Source: Collinsella sp. (lineage in GTDB: Bacteria > Actinomycetota > Coriobacteriia > Coriobacteriales > Coriobacteriaceae). Taken from it: DNA of 54,768 nt. The DNA lies in assembly GCA_019419555.1 (NCBI GenBank), contig DXZR01000013.1, positions 1 to 54,768 of the forward strand, given 5' to 3'. The translations under genes were made by a program, and so were the position numbers. Of the stretch, positions 15,659 to 23,804 are shown one piece after another; positions within the stretch are counted from its first letter, which is position 1, and every line of letters begins with the position of its first letter. The notes beneath the pieces were generated by a model. The model saw only the letters and a program-made list of their open reading frames with translations. It had not been told where the DNA came from and made no database searches.

Positions 15659-15677
15659 TCACGGAACGTTTCCGTGA
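15659..15677. promoter_or_regulatory. palindromic operator or hairpin upstream of surface-protein gene
   Basis: TCACGGAA-CGT-TTCCGTGA is a perfect 8-3-8 inverted repeat about 20 bases upstream of the ATG at 15639. Its core (GGAAACGTTCC on the minus strand) is like LacI-type operators, but a messenger hairpin is equally possible. Confidence 0.4.
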
Positions 15678-15727
15678 GGGTTAGACGAAAACGGCACGGG
15701 TGCGCATTTTCATAACAGGCGGCAGAT

Positions 15728-16237
15728 CTAGTCTTCGGCCTGCGCAACCCGCACCTTGATGCGCGTGGGATTGCCATGGGCGTCGTAGGTCTTGGCGTCG
15801 AGCGCTTGAATCTCGATATACGCCTCACCTTCTTTGATGTCGCCTGCAGGGCAGGTCTCAACGGTCTTGCCGGTCTCGACCACGCCCGATTCATAGACGG
15901 TCTCGTCGTTTTGGATCACGCGGAAACGCTGGGGAAACTTGTTATCCTGGACGTTTTGTACGTTGACGCGCAGCTTACCGCCTTTTTGTAGCTGGGCGAC
16001 CGGTGCGACCGAGATTGTCATCATGTTGTCGCGGACGATGGCATCGAGCTCGTCCTGGATTTCTTGGCGCGACTTACCCTCTGCCGCTGTGACCGAGGCG
16101 CCTGTCTCGGCGACAGGCTTTGACTGCCAGGCGTAAAGGCCGACGGCGATAAGGGCGCAGGCGATGGCCAAGCAGACGATGCCGAGCCTTTTTCGATGTT
16201 TTGACCCCAGGGGGCTCGACCGCTTCCGTGCGTTCAT
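15728..16237 (-). CDS. membrane-anchored Ig-like protein of the surface operon
   Basis: 169 residues. A basic N-terminus (NARKRSSPLGSKHRKR) precedes one membrane helix (residues 19-41). The extracellular part begins with a helical segment (RQEIQDELDAIVRDN) and continues as a small beta domain with RFRVIQNDETVYESGVVETGKTVE and GEAYIEIQALD. Comparable small beta proteins occur beside cell-surface adhesion clusters in Firmicutes. Its ATG overlaps the stop of the 98-residue gene (ATGA), showing tight coupling. The role is probably structural or assembly-related, by inference. Confidence 0.7.
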   Translation of the reverse strand: MNARKRSSPLGSKHRKRLGIVCLAIACALIAVGLYAWQSKPVAETGASVTAAEGKSRQEIQDELDAIVRDNMMTISVAPVAQLQKGGKLRVNVQNVQDNKFPQRFRVIQNDETVYESGVVETGKTVETCPAGDIKEGEAYIEIQALDAKTYDAHGNPTRIKVRVAQAED

Positions 16238-16530
16238 GCGGCATCCTTAGTGGTATAGACGCGCGCGAACGTGGACGGATCGGCGCCAAAGAGCATGTGG
16301 AGCATGAGACGTCGCGAGTAGATGAGCTCGTCGAAGTTTGGGTCGAGTTTGATGTCGTGGATGTGGGCGATATGGTGGGCGAGTGCCGAAAACGATTCGG
16401 GATCGCAGATCACGTCGGTGGTGACGTGATAGACGACCGCATCGGGAAACGCCTCCTCGTCGAAGGGCAGAAGATATGGGTCATCGTCAACTTCGATGGC
16501 GACGCCATACTGGGGCCAGTAATATGCCAT
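16234..16530 (-). CDS. 98-residue protein heading the surface operon, unknown
   Basis: An acidic cytoplasmic protein with no signal peptide or membrane segment. The start MAYYWPQYGVAIEVDDDPYL recalls the second strand of Vsr/DUF559-type nuclease folds (YWPQ...AIEVD), but the rest is too short and lacks a recognisable catalytic set. GGGAGG lies four to five bases before the ATG. The stop overlaps the next gene start. It may be a regulator or an unrelated gene that shares the transcript; I cannot say which. Confidence 0.65.
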   Translation of the reverse strand: MAYYWPQYGVAIEVDDDPYLLPFDEEAFPDAVVYHVTTDVICDPESFSALAHHIAHIHDIKLDPNFDELIYSRRLMLHMLFGADPSTFARVYTTKDAA

Positions 16531-16875
16531 GGGAACCTCCCTGCTTTTGGGCCAAACCTTCTATTGGCTCTGGCTGTCGATGCCGACCGTATCAGCCGCA
16601 ACTTGACCAATTTCTGACCAAATGCTTGACGGGTTTACATCGCCGCAGGTGAGAGATGCTAAAAAATATCTCAAGTTTTTTCGAGCGCCAATTGCATGCA
16701 TGGCAGTGATGGGAAGGAGCGCGTTAAATAGAGCGCCTGCCGAGAAAACGCCGCCGCTTGCCGAATTGCACAAACGTAAAATTCGCCAATTATGGAGACG
16801 GTCTCAGTCACGTCGACGAAACGATGCGGTAACATCTCCCTGCAAATACTGTAGTTAACTAAAGGGGGAGTTTGC
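16531..16875. other. intergenic region between surface operon and lactate operon
   Basis: 345 bases between divergent operons. No convincing gene is present; the small frames here lack ribosome-binding sites. The stretch around 16660-16690 (TAAAAAATATCTCAAGTTTTTT) is AT-rich, with A-run and T-run arms that could form a hairpin. The lctD Shine-Dalgarno (AAAGGGGGAG) is at its right end. Both promoters must lie here but I could not place either with confidence. Confidence 0.5.
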
Positions 16876-18477
16876 GTGTCTGCAGCCATCAAACCCTTCA
16901 GCGACGAGTTCGAAGAATATGGTCGCGATGAATCTCGCACATCGGGCGAGGCGTCGAGTATCTCGTTTCCGACAACGGAGGACGAAGTCCGCGCCATTCT
17001 GCGAAAGCTCCATGCCGAGCATGTTCCGATAACGGTCCAGGGTGCTCGGACCGGTCTGGCTGCCGGTGCCGTGCCCCACGGCGGCCACATCCTCAACACT
17101 TCTCGTATGAATCGCTACCTGGGTCTTCGCCGCGACGAGCAAGGCCGTTTTCTGCTGCGCGTGGAGCCGGGCGTCGTGCTTTCTGAGTTACGCAAGCAGC
17201 TGGGCAAGAAGGCATTGCCGACCGCTGGCTGGGATCAGGCATCGCTTGAGGCCTATGAGGAGTTCCAGACAGCTCCCGAGCAGTTCTTTCCCACCGATCC
17301 CACCGAGGCATCTGCCTGCCTGGGTGGCATGGCGGCGTGCAATGCCTCCGGTGCCCGCAGCTATGCCTATGGCCCCATGCGCCCGCACGTTACGGGGCTT
17401 CACGTGGCACTGCCGGACGGCGACCTGCTCGAGCTTCATCGAGGTCGGGCACACGCTGACGCACGCCACTTGTCGCTCGTGACGGCAGGGGGCCGCGCGC
17501 TTGAGCTGGATCTTCCCGGCTATACCATGCCCAAGACCAAAAACGCGTCGGGTTATTTCGTTTCGGACGACATGGACGCCATCGATCTTTTTATCGGTGC
17601 ATGCGGCACACTCGGGGTCATTACCGAGCTCGAGATCGCCCTGCAGGCGGCACCTTCGGTCGTATGGGGCGTGAGCTGCTTTTTCGACAGCGAGGACAAG
17701 GCAGTGTCCTTTACCGATTCCGTGCGCCCCGTGCTGTCCCATGCCGCCGCTATTGAGTATTTCGATGCCGGCGCCTTGGATATCCTTCGCCGCCAGCGCG
17801 AGCAGTCGACCGCGTTTGCCTCGCTGCCGGCACTCGACGATGAGGCAAAGGTCTGTATTTACGTGGAACTCGACTGCGACGACGAGGCTCAAGCGACTGA
17901 GGAGCTGTACCACCTGGGATGGGTTTTGGAGCTTGCGGGCGGCCGCGATGACGCGACCTGGGTTGCGCGCACCGAGGTCGATCGCGAATGCCAGCGGTTC
18001 TTCCGCCACGCCGTCCCCGAGAGTGTCAACATGCTCATCGATGAGCGTCGCCGCACCGACCCCACCATTACCAAACTGGGGTCGGATATGTCGGTACCCA
18101 ACGCGCGCCTGGCCGATGTCGTTGCCTTCTATCGCCGCACGCTGGCCGAAAGCGGGCTTGAGTCTGCCGCCTGGGGACATATCGGCAACAACCATCTGCA
18201 TGTGAATATCCTGCCGCGCGATGCGCAGGACTACCGTCGCGGTGGTGAGCTGTTTGCCCGGTGGGCTGCGGAGGTAACGGCTATGGGCGGCGCCGTCTCT
18301 GCCGAGCACGGCGTCGGCAAGATCAAAGCGGGCTTTTTGGAGACGATGTACGGCCACGAGGCCATGGTCGAATCGGCTCGACTCAAGCTGCAGCTCGATC
18401 CTGCCGGGCAGCTGGGTCGTGGCAACCTATTTTCGGAGAAGCTCTTGGATGAACTCGTCCAGAAAGGGGGCGCGTGA
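16876..18477 (+). CDS. lctD: FAD-linked lactate/glycolate dehydrogenase (LctD/GlcD family)
   Basis: 533 residues of the vanillyl-alcohol-oxidase fold family. The FAD-binding segment reads VPITVQGARTGLAAGAVPHGGHILN near residue 55, followed by ACLGGMAACNASGARSYAYGPMRPHV, and the C-terminus has WGHIGNNHLHVNILP and GGAVSAEHGVGKIKAGF, the substrate and flavin-contact motifs of D-lactate/glycolate dehydrogenases. GTG at 16876 follows AAAGGGGGAG. It is the first gene of an operon with etfB and a ferredoxin-type etfA, the arrangement of the electron-confurcating lactate dehydrogenase of acetogens, where NAD is reduced from lactate at the expense of reduced ferredoxin. The D or L specificity is not proven by sequence. 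Confidence 0.88.
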   Translation: MSAAIKPFSDEFEEYGRDESRTSGEASSISFPTTEDEVRAILRKLHAEHVPITVQGARTGLAAGAVPHGGHILNTSRMNRYLGLRRDEQGRFLLRVEPGVVLSELRKQLGKKALPTAGWDQASLEAYEEFQTAPEQFFPTDPTEASACLGGMAACNASGARSYAYGPMRPHVTGLHVALPDGDLLELHRGRAHADARHLSLVTAGGRALELDLPGYTMPKTKNASGYFVSDDMDAIDLFIGACGTLGVITELEIALQAAPSVVWGVSCFFDSEDKAVSFTDSVRPVLSHAAAIEYFDAGALDILRRQREQSTAFASLPALDDEAKVCIYVELDCDDEAQATEELYHLGWVLELAGGRDDATWVARTEVDRECQRFFRHAVPESVNMLIDERRRTDPTITKLGSDMSVPNARLADVVAFYRRTLAESGLESAAWGHIGNNHLHVNILPRDAQDYRRGGELFARWAAEVTAMGGAVSAEHGVGKIKAGFLETMYGHEAMVESARLKLQLDPAGQLGRGNLFSEKLLDELVQKGGA

Positions 18478-18479
18478 AG

Positions 18480-19295
18480 ATGAGCGATTTCCATATGGTG
18501 GTGTGCGTCAAGGCGGTACCGGGAAGCACCGAGGTCAAGATGGACCCCAAAACCAATACCATCGTGCGTGATGGCAAGCAGGCGGTCATTAATCCCTTCG
18601 ATGCAAGTGCCCTCGAATGCGCGCTGGCGCTCAAGGACGACTTTATCGGCTTTGGCATGGATGTGCGCGTGACGGTGGTGTCGATGGGTATCCCTGCAAC
18701 CGAATCGCTGCTGCGCGACTGCATTGCCCGCGGCGCCGATGATGCGCTGCTGCTGACCGATCGCGCCTTTGCGGGCGCGGACACGTTGGCGACCACCTAT
18801 GCCCTCAAATGCGGTATCGAGGCGCTCGACGAGGACTTCGACCTGCTCATCTGCGGCAAGATGGCGGTAGATGGCGATACCGCCCAGATTGGCCCCGAGC
18901 TGGCCGGCGCCTTCGAGATTCCCTGCGTGACCGATGTGAGCTGCGTGCAGAGCGCAGGTTTTACGACGTGCGGTGCGCTTTCGCTCGTTCACGGTTGCGA
19001 TGCCGGCGAGGAGACGGTCTATCTGGAGATGCCGTGCGCGATGACGACCGCCAAGGAGATCGGCCAGCTGCGCATGCCGAGCATCGCCGGCATTCGCGCG
19101 GCCGAAGATGCGGATGTGCGGGTGGTCTGTGCTGCCGATGTACATGCTGACCCTTCGCGTTGCGGCCTTACCGGATCGCCGACGCAGGTCGTGCGCTCAT
19201 TTGTGCCCGACCGCGACCAAACGTGCGAGGCCATCGAGGGCACGCCGGTCGAGCAGGCGGCAAAGATTGCCAAGATTATCGAGGGGATGGCATAG
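18480..19295 (+). CDS. etfB: electron transfer flavoprotein beta subunit
   Basis: 271 residues. Typical EtfB features are HMVVCVKAVPGSTEVKMDP at the N-terminus, NPFDASALECALALKD, and LICGKMAVDGDTAQIGPELAGAF for the nucleotide site. It ends with EQAAKIAKIIEGMA. I prefer the ATG at 18480, nine bases after AAAGGGGG; a GTG at 18474 overlaps the lctD stop but sits only three bases from that site. EtfB binds the FAD that bifurcates electrons in complexes of this type. It lies between lctD and etfA with one- or two-base gaps, so all three are made together. Confidence 0.88.
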   Translation: MSDFHMVVCVKAVPGSTEVKMDPKTNTIVRDGKQAVINPFDASALECALALKDDFIGFGMDVRVTVVSMGIPATESLLRDCIARGADDALLLTDRAFAGADTLATTYALKCGIEALDEDFDLLICGKMAVDGDTAQIGPELAGAFEIPCVTDVSCVQSAGFTTCGALSLVHGCDAGEETVYLEMPCAMTTAKEIGQLRMPSIAGIRAAEDADVRVVCAADVHADPSRCGLTGSPTQVVRSFVPDRDQTCEAIEGTPVEQAAKIAKIIEGMA

Positions 19296-20501
19296 ATGAG
19301 CGGACTGATAATCGATAGCGAGGCGTGCGTTGGCTGTGGCCGCTGCGTTCGCGCCTGTGCCTCGGGTGGCATTGTGATGGAGGGCGAGCGCCCCAACCGC
19401 TGCGCCCATGTGACCGACGGCTGTATCTTGTGCGGCGGGTGCGTCGACGCCTGCCCCGTCAATGCCATTTCGATCGAGCGCGACGAGGCCGCCGGCGCGG
19501 TTGACCTCGATGCGTATCGAGACATATGGGTATTCGTTCAGACCGACGATCACGATGTCGTGGCTCCGGTGGCCTACGAGCTCATGGGTAAGGGGCGCGA
19601 GCTTGCCGATGCTCGCGGTTGCCGTCTGGTGGCATTGGCCGGCATGGGCCCCGAGGGCTCGCTTGAGGACCTGGAACATCTGGTCTGCGCCGGTGCCGAC
19701 GAGGTCGTGGTCTGCCGCGACGAGCGACTGCGCCAAAACGATGCGGAGATCTATGCTCGTCTCATCTGCGATTTGGTGGCCGAGCGCAGACCCGAGGCCA
19801 TTCTGTACGGCGCGACCGCCTTTGGTCGTGAGCTGGCGCCCGGTGTGGCCGTACGCTTGCAGACGGGCCTTACGGCCGACTGTACGGTGCTTTCGATGGA
19901 TACGGAGACGGGTCTACTGCAGCAGACCCGCCCGGCGTTTGGCGGCAACTTGATGGCCACCATTATCTGCCCCAATCATCGGCCGCAGATGGCAACGGTG
20001 CGCCCCGGCATCTTTGGGGCACCCAAGTTTGACTACAGCCGCTCTGGCACGATTACCCAGGTATCGCTTGCGAATGATGTTAAGGCCCGTGTCGAGATCT
20101 CGATTCCCGCCGAGGAGTGGGGGCAGCAGGCATCAATTGCCGATGCCGAGCGCCTGGTCGTGGTGGGCCGCGGCATCGGCTCCAAGAAGAATCTGCCCCT
20201 GATGCGAAAACTCGCCGATGCCTTGGGTGCCGAGCTTGGTTGCACGCGTCCCGTTGTGGAGGCAGGCTGGTTGGAGTATCGCCACCAGATTGGCCAGACC
20301 GGCGTGTCGGTTTCGCCCAAGCTCCTTGTGAGTATCGGCGTTTCGGGCGCTATCCAGCATCTTGCCGGCATCGGCGGCGCGGAGTGCATCATCGCTGTCA
20401 ACGAGGACCCGGATGCCCCCATCTTCGGCGCTGCGCAGTACAAAGTTGTCGGTGACGCCGTCGAAGTTGTCGAGGAGCTTCTGGCCCAGCTCGAGCGCTA
20501 G
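19296..20501 (+). CDS. etfA: electron transfer flavoprotein alpha subunit with N-terminal ferredoxin domain
   Basis: 401 residues, longer than plain EtfA because of a two-cluster ferredoxin domain: Cys11/14/17/21 (CVGCGRCVRAC) and Cys43/46/49/53 (CILCGGCVDAC). The EtfA body follows, with the C-terminal FAD-binding segment GRGIGSKKNLPLMRKLADALGAE, RPVVEAGWLEYRHQIGQTG and KLLVSIGVSGAIQHLAGI. The extra clusters fit ferredoxin contact in a bifurcating LctBCD-type complex. The stop TAG shares the palindrome CTAG with the stop of the convergent HD gene. Confidence 0.9.
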   Translation: MSGLIIDSEACVGCGRCVRACASGGIVMEGERPNRCAHVTDGCILCGGCVDACPVNAISIERDEAAGAVDLDAYRDIWVFVQTDDHDVVAPVAYELMGKGRELADARGCRLVALAGMGPEGSLEDLEHLVCAGADEVVVCRDERLRQNDAEIYARLICDLVAERRPEAILYGATAFGRELAPGVAVRLQTGLTADCTVLSMDTETGLLQQTRPAFGGNLMATIICPNHRPQMATVRPGIFGAPKFDYSRSGTITQVSLANDVKARVEISIPAEEWGQQASIADAERLVVVGRGIGSKKNLPLMRKLADALGAELGCTRPVVEAGWLEYRHQIGQTGVSVSPKLLVSIGVSGAIQHLAGIGGAECIIAVNEDPDAPIFGAAQYKVVGDAVEVVEELLAQLER

Positions 20502-21310
20502 GCGCTGGCCAGCCAGGCTCGCATCTCTTTCTTTAGGCGTTCCCAGGTCGCTTGCGTGGCGGGGTCGGTAAAGGGCCGCACGATACCAAAAGGTGCGTCG
20601 AGCAGGCGGTAGATATCGCCCTGCTTGCGCGTCAGCGCGCGGCTTGCCGGATAGACGAGCTCAAACATAAAGCAGATAAGCCCCACCAAGTAGTCCGCGG
20701 GCTCATCGCGCTCATCGCGCGTGACGCAGCGGTGCTCGTCAAAGGCAGCCAGCGTCGGTGCCGAGAAGTGGCTGGCAAGAAACACGTCCTCATCCACTTT
20801 GAGGATGGTGTCGACGGTGCTGTCGGCGATGGTGCGCATAATGTCGACCTTGTCGCCATCGCGCACAATATCGCAGAAGCGCCGCGTGCGCTCGTCGAGC
20901 TGCGCGGGTAGACGGAAATCGCTGTGATAGGCAATGCTTGCGCGAATCAACTCGTCTTCTACCGGATCGTCGATAAAGTCGCGGATACTTGTTGTCGCGG
21001 GCGCGTCTGCAGGGTTTTCGCCAAAGAGAACCTCGACGCCCAACGCCGCATGGCTCATGCTCTCGGCATCCTTAAACGTGTCCCAGCGTCGCAGCTGCTC
21101 AAAGCGACCCATATCGTGCAGCAGGCCGCAAAGCCACGCTAGGTCAATGTCCTGAGGTGACCAGCCCTGTTCGCGTGCCACGGCATCGCATGCCTCGGCA
21201 ACGTGGTACGTATGCTCGATTTTGAGCGCGATACGCGGATTGGCGGCATCGTAGGCATCGGTGTAGGTTTTGAAGGCCGCGGCAGCCCGCGTTCGATCGA
21301 TAGCTGTCAT
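20498..21310 (-). CDS. HD-domain phosphohydrolase
   Basis: 270 residues. The metal-binding HD motif is visible as EHTYHVAEAC, then LLHDMGRFEQ (His-Asp at about 65-66), then a later Asp in VRDGDKVDIM. Such proteins cleave phosphates from nucleotides or cyclic dinucleotides; the substrate is not evident. The ATG at 21310 is preceded by GGAAGTCATT, a modest ribosome-binding site. It is convergent with etfA, with overlapping stop codons. Confidence 0.8.
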   Translation of the reverse strand: MTAIDRTRAAAAFKTYTDAYDAANPRIALKIEHTYHVAEACDAVAREQGWSPQDIDLAWLCGLLHDMGRFEQLRRWDTFKDAESMSHAALGVEVLFGENPADAPATTSIRDFIDDPVEDELIRASIAYHSDFRLPAQLDERTRRFCDIVRDGDKVDIMRTIADSTVDTILKVDEDVFLASHFSAPTLAAFDEHRCVTRDERDEPADYLVGLICFMFELVYPASRALTRKQGDIYRLLDAPFGIVRPFTDPATQATWERLKKEMRAWLASA

Positions 21311-21447
21311 AATGACTTCCTAAAAAGTTGTGTCTTTCTGTGTCTTTCGATCCGGTGGCAATTGTAGGTGAACTCGGTTGCCATCGGGCGATGGTTCTGC
21401 CGCGTCGTTGAATGCGGCTCGGAAATCTTGTCGGGACGAGGAACGTT

Positions 21448-22140
21448 ATGGTGCTCAAAATCGTTAAAACCGTCTGGCCGGTGATGCTTACCTATGTTGC
21501 GATAGCCGCGCCGTGCGGAATGATTATGGCGCAGACGGGAATGGAACCCTGGATGGTTTTTGCCCTGAGCAGCACGTTCGTGACGGGCAGCGGGCAGTTT
21601 ATGGTCTGCAACCTGTGGCTGGCAGGTGTGCCTGCGGCATCGATTGTCGCAAGTGTGGCCGCAATCTCCTCGCGCTTTGCGCTTTACTCGGCAGCGATCG
21701 CACCGCATTTGAGGGGTGCTTCGAAGCGTCAGACGCTGGCTGTTGCCGCGACACTTACCGAGGAGGCATACGGCATTTCGCTTGCCAAGTTGGTTAAAGG
21801 GGAGGATTGGGGTCCGCTCGAGTCCTTTGTGCTCAACGTGATCCTCATCGCAACATGGGGCGTTTCGTGTACGACGGGCGCCATCGTCGGCGCCGTTGTT
21901 GATGTTCCCACCGCTATTGCGGGTTTTGTCTGCACATCGCTCTTTATCTGCCTACTCTTTTCGCAGCGACTGTCGCGCGGCAATGTCGTAGCTGCCGGTT
22001 TGGCTGCGGTGTCCGTCGCCATATGCAAGTTCTTGGGGTGGACGAATATCGCCGTGCCGGCAAGTGTGCTCGTCGGCGTTGTCACGGCACTCGCGTGCGA
22101 TGTCCTCGCCGAGGGAAGGGGCGCTCGCGATGCCCGTTAA
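21448..22140 (+). CDS. azlC: AzlC-family branched-chain amino acid exporter, large subunit
   Basis: 230 residues, highly hydrophobic, with the AzlC pattern TYVAIAAPCGMIMAQTGMEPWM, SSTFVTGSGQFM and SSRFALYSAAIAPHLRGAS. The ATG at 21448 is chosen because GAGGAACGTT lies just upstream; a longer frame from 21412 has no Shine-Dalgarno. AzlC and AzlD together export branched-chain amino acids or analogues such as azaleucine. The 3' end overlaps azlD by 11 bases. Confidence 0.88.
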   Translation: MVLKIVKTVWPVMLTYVAIAAPCGMIMAQTGMEPWMVFALSSTFVTGSGQFMVCNLWLAGVPAASIVASVAAISSRFALYSAAIAPHLRGASKRQTLAVAATLTEEAYGISLAKLVKGEDWGPLESFVLNVILIATWGVSCTTGAIVGAVVDVPTAIAGFVCTSLFICLLFSQRLSRGNVVAAGLAAVSVAICKFLGWTNIAVPASVLVGVVTALACDVLAEGRGARDAR

Positions 22141-22453
22141 TGAGTTTTTGGTTCTATGGCTGTCGTCATGGGCGGCCATCGCGTTTTTCCGCATTGCCCC
22201 GGCGTTTGCCTTGCGCGGGAGAACGCTGTCGCCCCGCGTTACCGAGGCCTTGGGTTATATTCCGCCTGCCGCCTTTGCGGCGCTGGTCGCCAACGATTTG
22301 ATAAGCCCTGGCGCTTTCGACGCCGGCTTGTGGCAGGGCTTGATTCCCTGGATTGCGGCCGCCGGCGTCGTGGCGGTGGCAATCAAGACAAAGTCGATGT
22401 TGTGGTGCTGCGTCTCGGGCATCGTGTTCTATATCGTTTTGAGCTTCATATAA
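22130..22453 (+). CDS. azlD: AzlD-family exporter subunit
   Basis: 107 residues with four hydrophobic segments and the family pattern FRIAPAFALRGRTLSPRVTEALGYIPPAAFAALVANDL. It is the small partner of AzlC. The ATG overlaps the azlC end, and GAGGGAAGGGG supplies the ribosome-binding site. It ends with VFYIVLSFI. Confidence 0.85.
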   Translation: MPVNEFLVLWLSSWAAIAFFRIAPAFALRGRTLSPRVTEALGYIPPAAFAALVANDLISPGAFDAGLWQGLIPWIAAAGVVAVAIKTKSMLWCCVSGIVFYIVLSFI

Positions 22454-22594
22454 GAGCGGAGCACGTTTAGCGTCCCGGCACACGTATCGAATTTCTCACC
22501 GAGCCGGTCTGCTTCTTCTGGTACCATGGTCAAACTTTACTGTAGCAAAGTATGACGTGGGCTTTTGTTCTGCGTCAGCGGAAATGGGGGTTTC

Positions 22595-23617
22595 ATGGCA
22601 CAGGAAGCGACCGCCAACGAGCAAAAGAAATTCAAAGTCCCGCGTATCCCGGGTGACATCATGATCTACCCGATGATCGTTGGCCTTTTGCTCAATACCT
22701 TCTGCCCGCAGGTCTTTGAGATCGGCGGCTTCTTTACCGCCGCCTGCCGCGGTGGTTCCAACACCATCGTTGCCGCGATCCTGCTGTTTGTGGGTGCCGG
22801 CATCAGCTTTAAGTCCACGCCGGGCGCCATCAAGACCGGCATCGTTGTGCTGATTCCTAAGCTTGTTGTTGCGGCTGCCCTTGGCTTGGGTGTGGCATAT
22901 TTCTTTAACGACAACTTCCTAGGTCTGAGCTCCGTGTCTATCATCGGCGGCATTACGTTTTGCAACATGGCGCTCTACACCGGCATCATGGGCGAGTTCG
23001 GCGACGAGTCCGAGCAAGGCGCCGTCGGTATCCTGTTCTTTACGGCCGGCCCCGCCGTCACGATGATCATCCTCGGTGTCTCGGGTCTCGCCAACATCCC
23101 CGTCGGCACCATCATCGGATCCATCCTGCCGCTTGTTATCGGCATGGTTCTGGGCAACTTGTTCCCGTTCATCAAGAACCTGCTGGTTCCCGGCGCCAAT
23201 CCTGCGATTGCCGTTATCGGTTTTCAGCTCGGTGCGTCCATGAGTCTTTCGAGCTTTATCACCGGCGGCATTTCGGGCATCCTGCTGGGCCTCATCACGC
23301 TCTTTATCGTCGGTCCCATTACCTTTGCCTTCGAGCGCCTGTGCGGTGGTAACGGCAAGGCGGCCGTTGCCTGCTCCACTATCGCCGGCACGGCTATGAC
23401 CACGCCGGTCGCCCTCGCCGAGGTCGCTCCGCGCTATGCCGAGCTTGCGCCCACCGCGTATGCGCAGATCGCCACCGCCGTCATCATCACGGCAATCATG
23501 GCCCCGATTCTGACCGGCTGGGTCGACAAGAAGTTTTGCCAGGGCAAGGAGGATCTGTCGCCTGCCGGTGTCGAGGCCATCGAGGAGGCCGTCGCGACCG
23601 ACATCGATGGCGAATAG
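22595..23617 (+). CDS. kdgT: 2-keto-3-deoxygluconate permease-like transporter
   Basis: 340 residues of the KdgT family, about ten membrane helices. Recognisable segments are RIPGDIMIYPMIVGLLLNTFCPQ, GAGISFKSTPGAIKTGIV, FCNMALYTGIMGEFGDESEQGA and STIAGTAMTTPVALAEVAP. The ATG at 22595 follows ATGGGGGTTTC. KdgT is a proton symporter for ketodeoxygluconate, but no sugar-acid catabolic genes adjoin it here, so the substrate is inferred from family only. A 13-bp hairpin lies downstream. Confidence 0.85.
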   Translation: MAQEATANEQKKFKVPRIPGDIMIYPMIVGLLLNTFCPQVFEIGGFFTAACRGGSNTIVAAILLFVGAGISFKSTPGAIKTGIVVLIPKLVVAAALGLGVAYFFNDNFLGLSSVSIIGGITFCNMALYTGIMGEFGDESEQGAVGILFFTAGPAVTMIILGVSGLANIPVGTIIGSILPLVIGMVLGNLFPFIKNLLVPGANPAIAVIGFQLGASMSLSSFITGGISGILLGLITLFIVGPITFAFERLCGGNGKAAVACSTIAGTAMTTPVALAEVAPRYAELAPTAYAQIATAVIITAIMAPILTGWVDKKFCQGKEDLSPAGVEAIEEAVATDIDGE

Positions 23618-23662
23618 CAATCGCTACCCATCAATGATGCCGGAGTGCAATTCGCGCCGTTT

Positions 23663-23706
23663 GAGCGCCCGAACGATGACTGTTTTGCAGTGACGTTCGG
23701 GCGCTC
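23663..23706 (+). terminator. hairpin after kdgT
   Basis: Perfect 13-bp stem (GAGCGCCCGAACG at 23663-23675 and its complement at 23694-23706) with an 18-base loop. There is no T-run after it, so it may be a processing site rather than an intrinsic terminator. A second hairpin (23717-23740, stem CCCCTTACCC with a CTGC loop) follows before the GGDEF gene. Confidence 0.55.
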
Positions 23707-23804
23707 TGCTATGATTCCCCTTACCCCTGCGGGTAGGGGGTGTTTGTTGCCCAGACCAGAATCGGGCGATTCTGACCACTTGAATATTGAATGGATGGCG
23801 TCTA

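Noticed and set aside
23787..23804. TTG start 18 bases upstream for the GGDEF protein
   Set aside because: No Shine-Dalgarno; GTG at 23805 is slightly better, though both remain possible.
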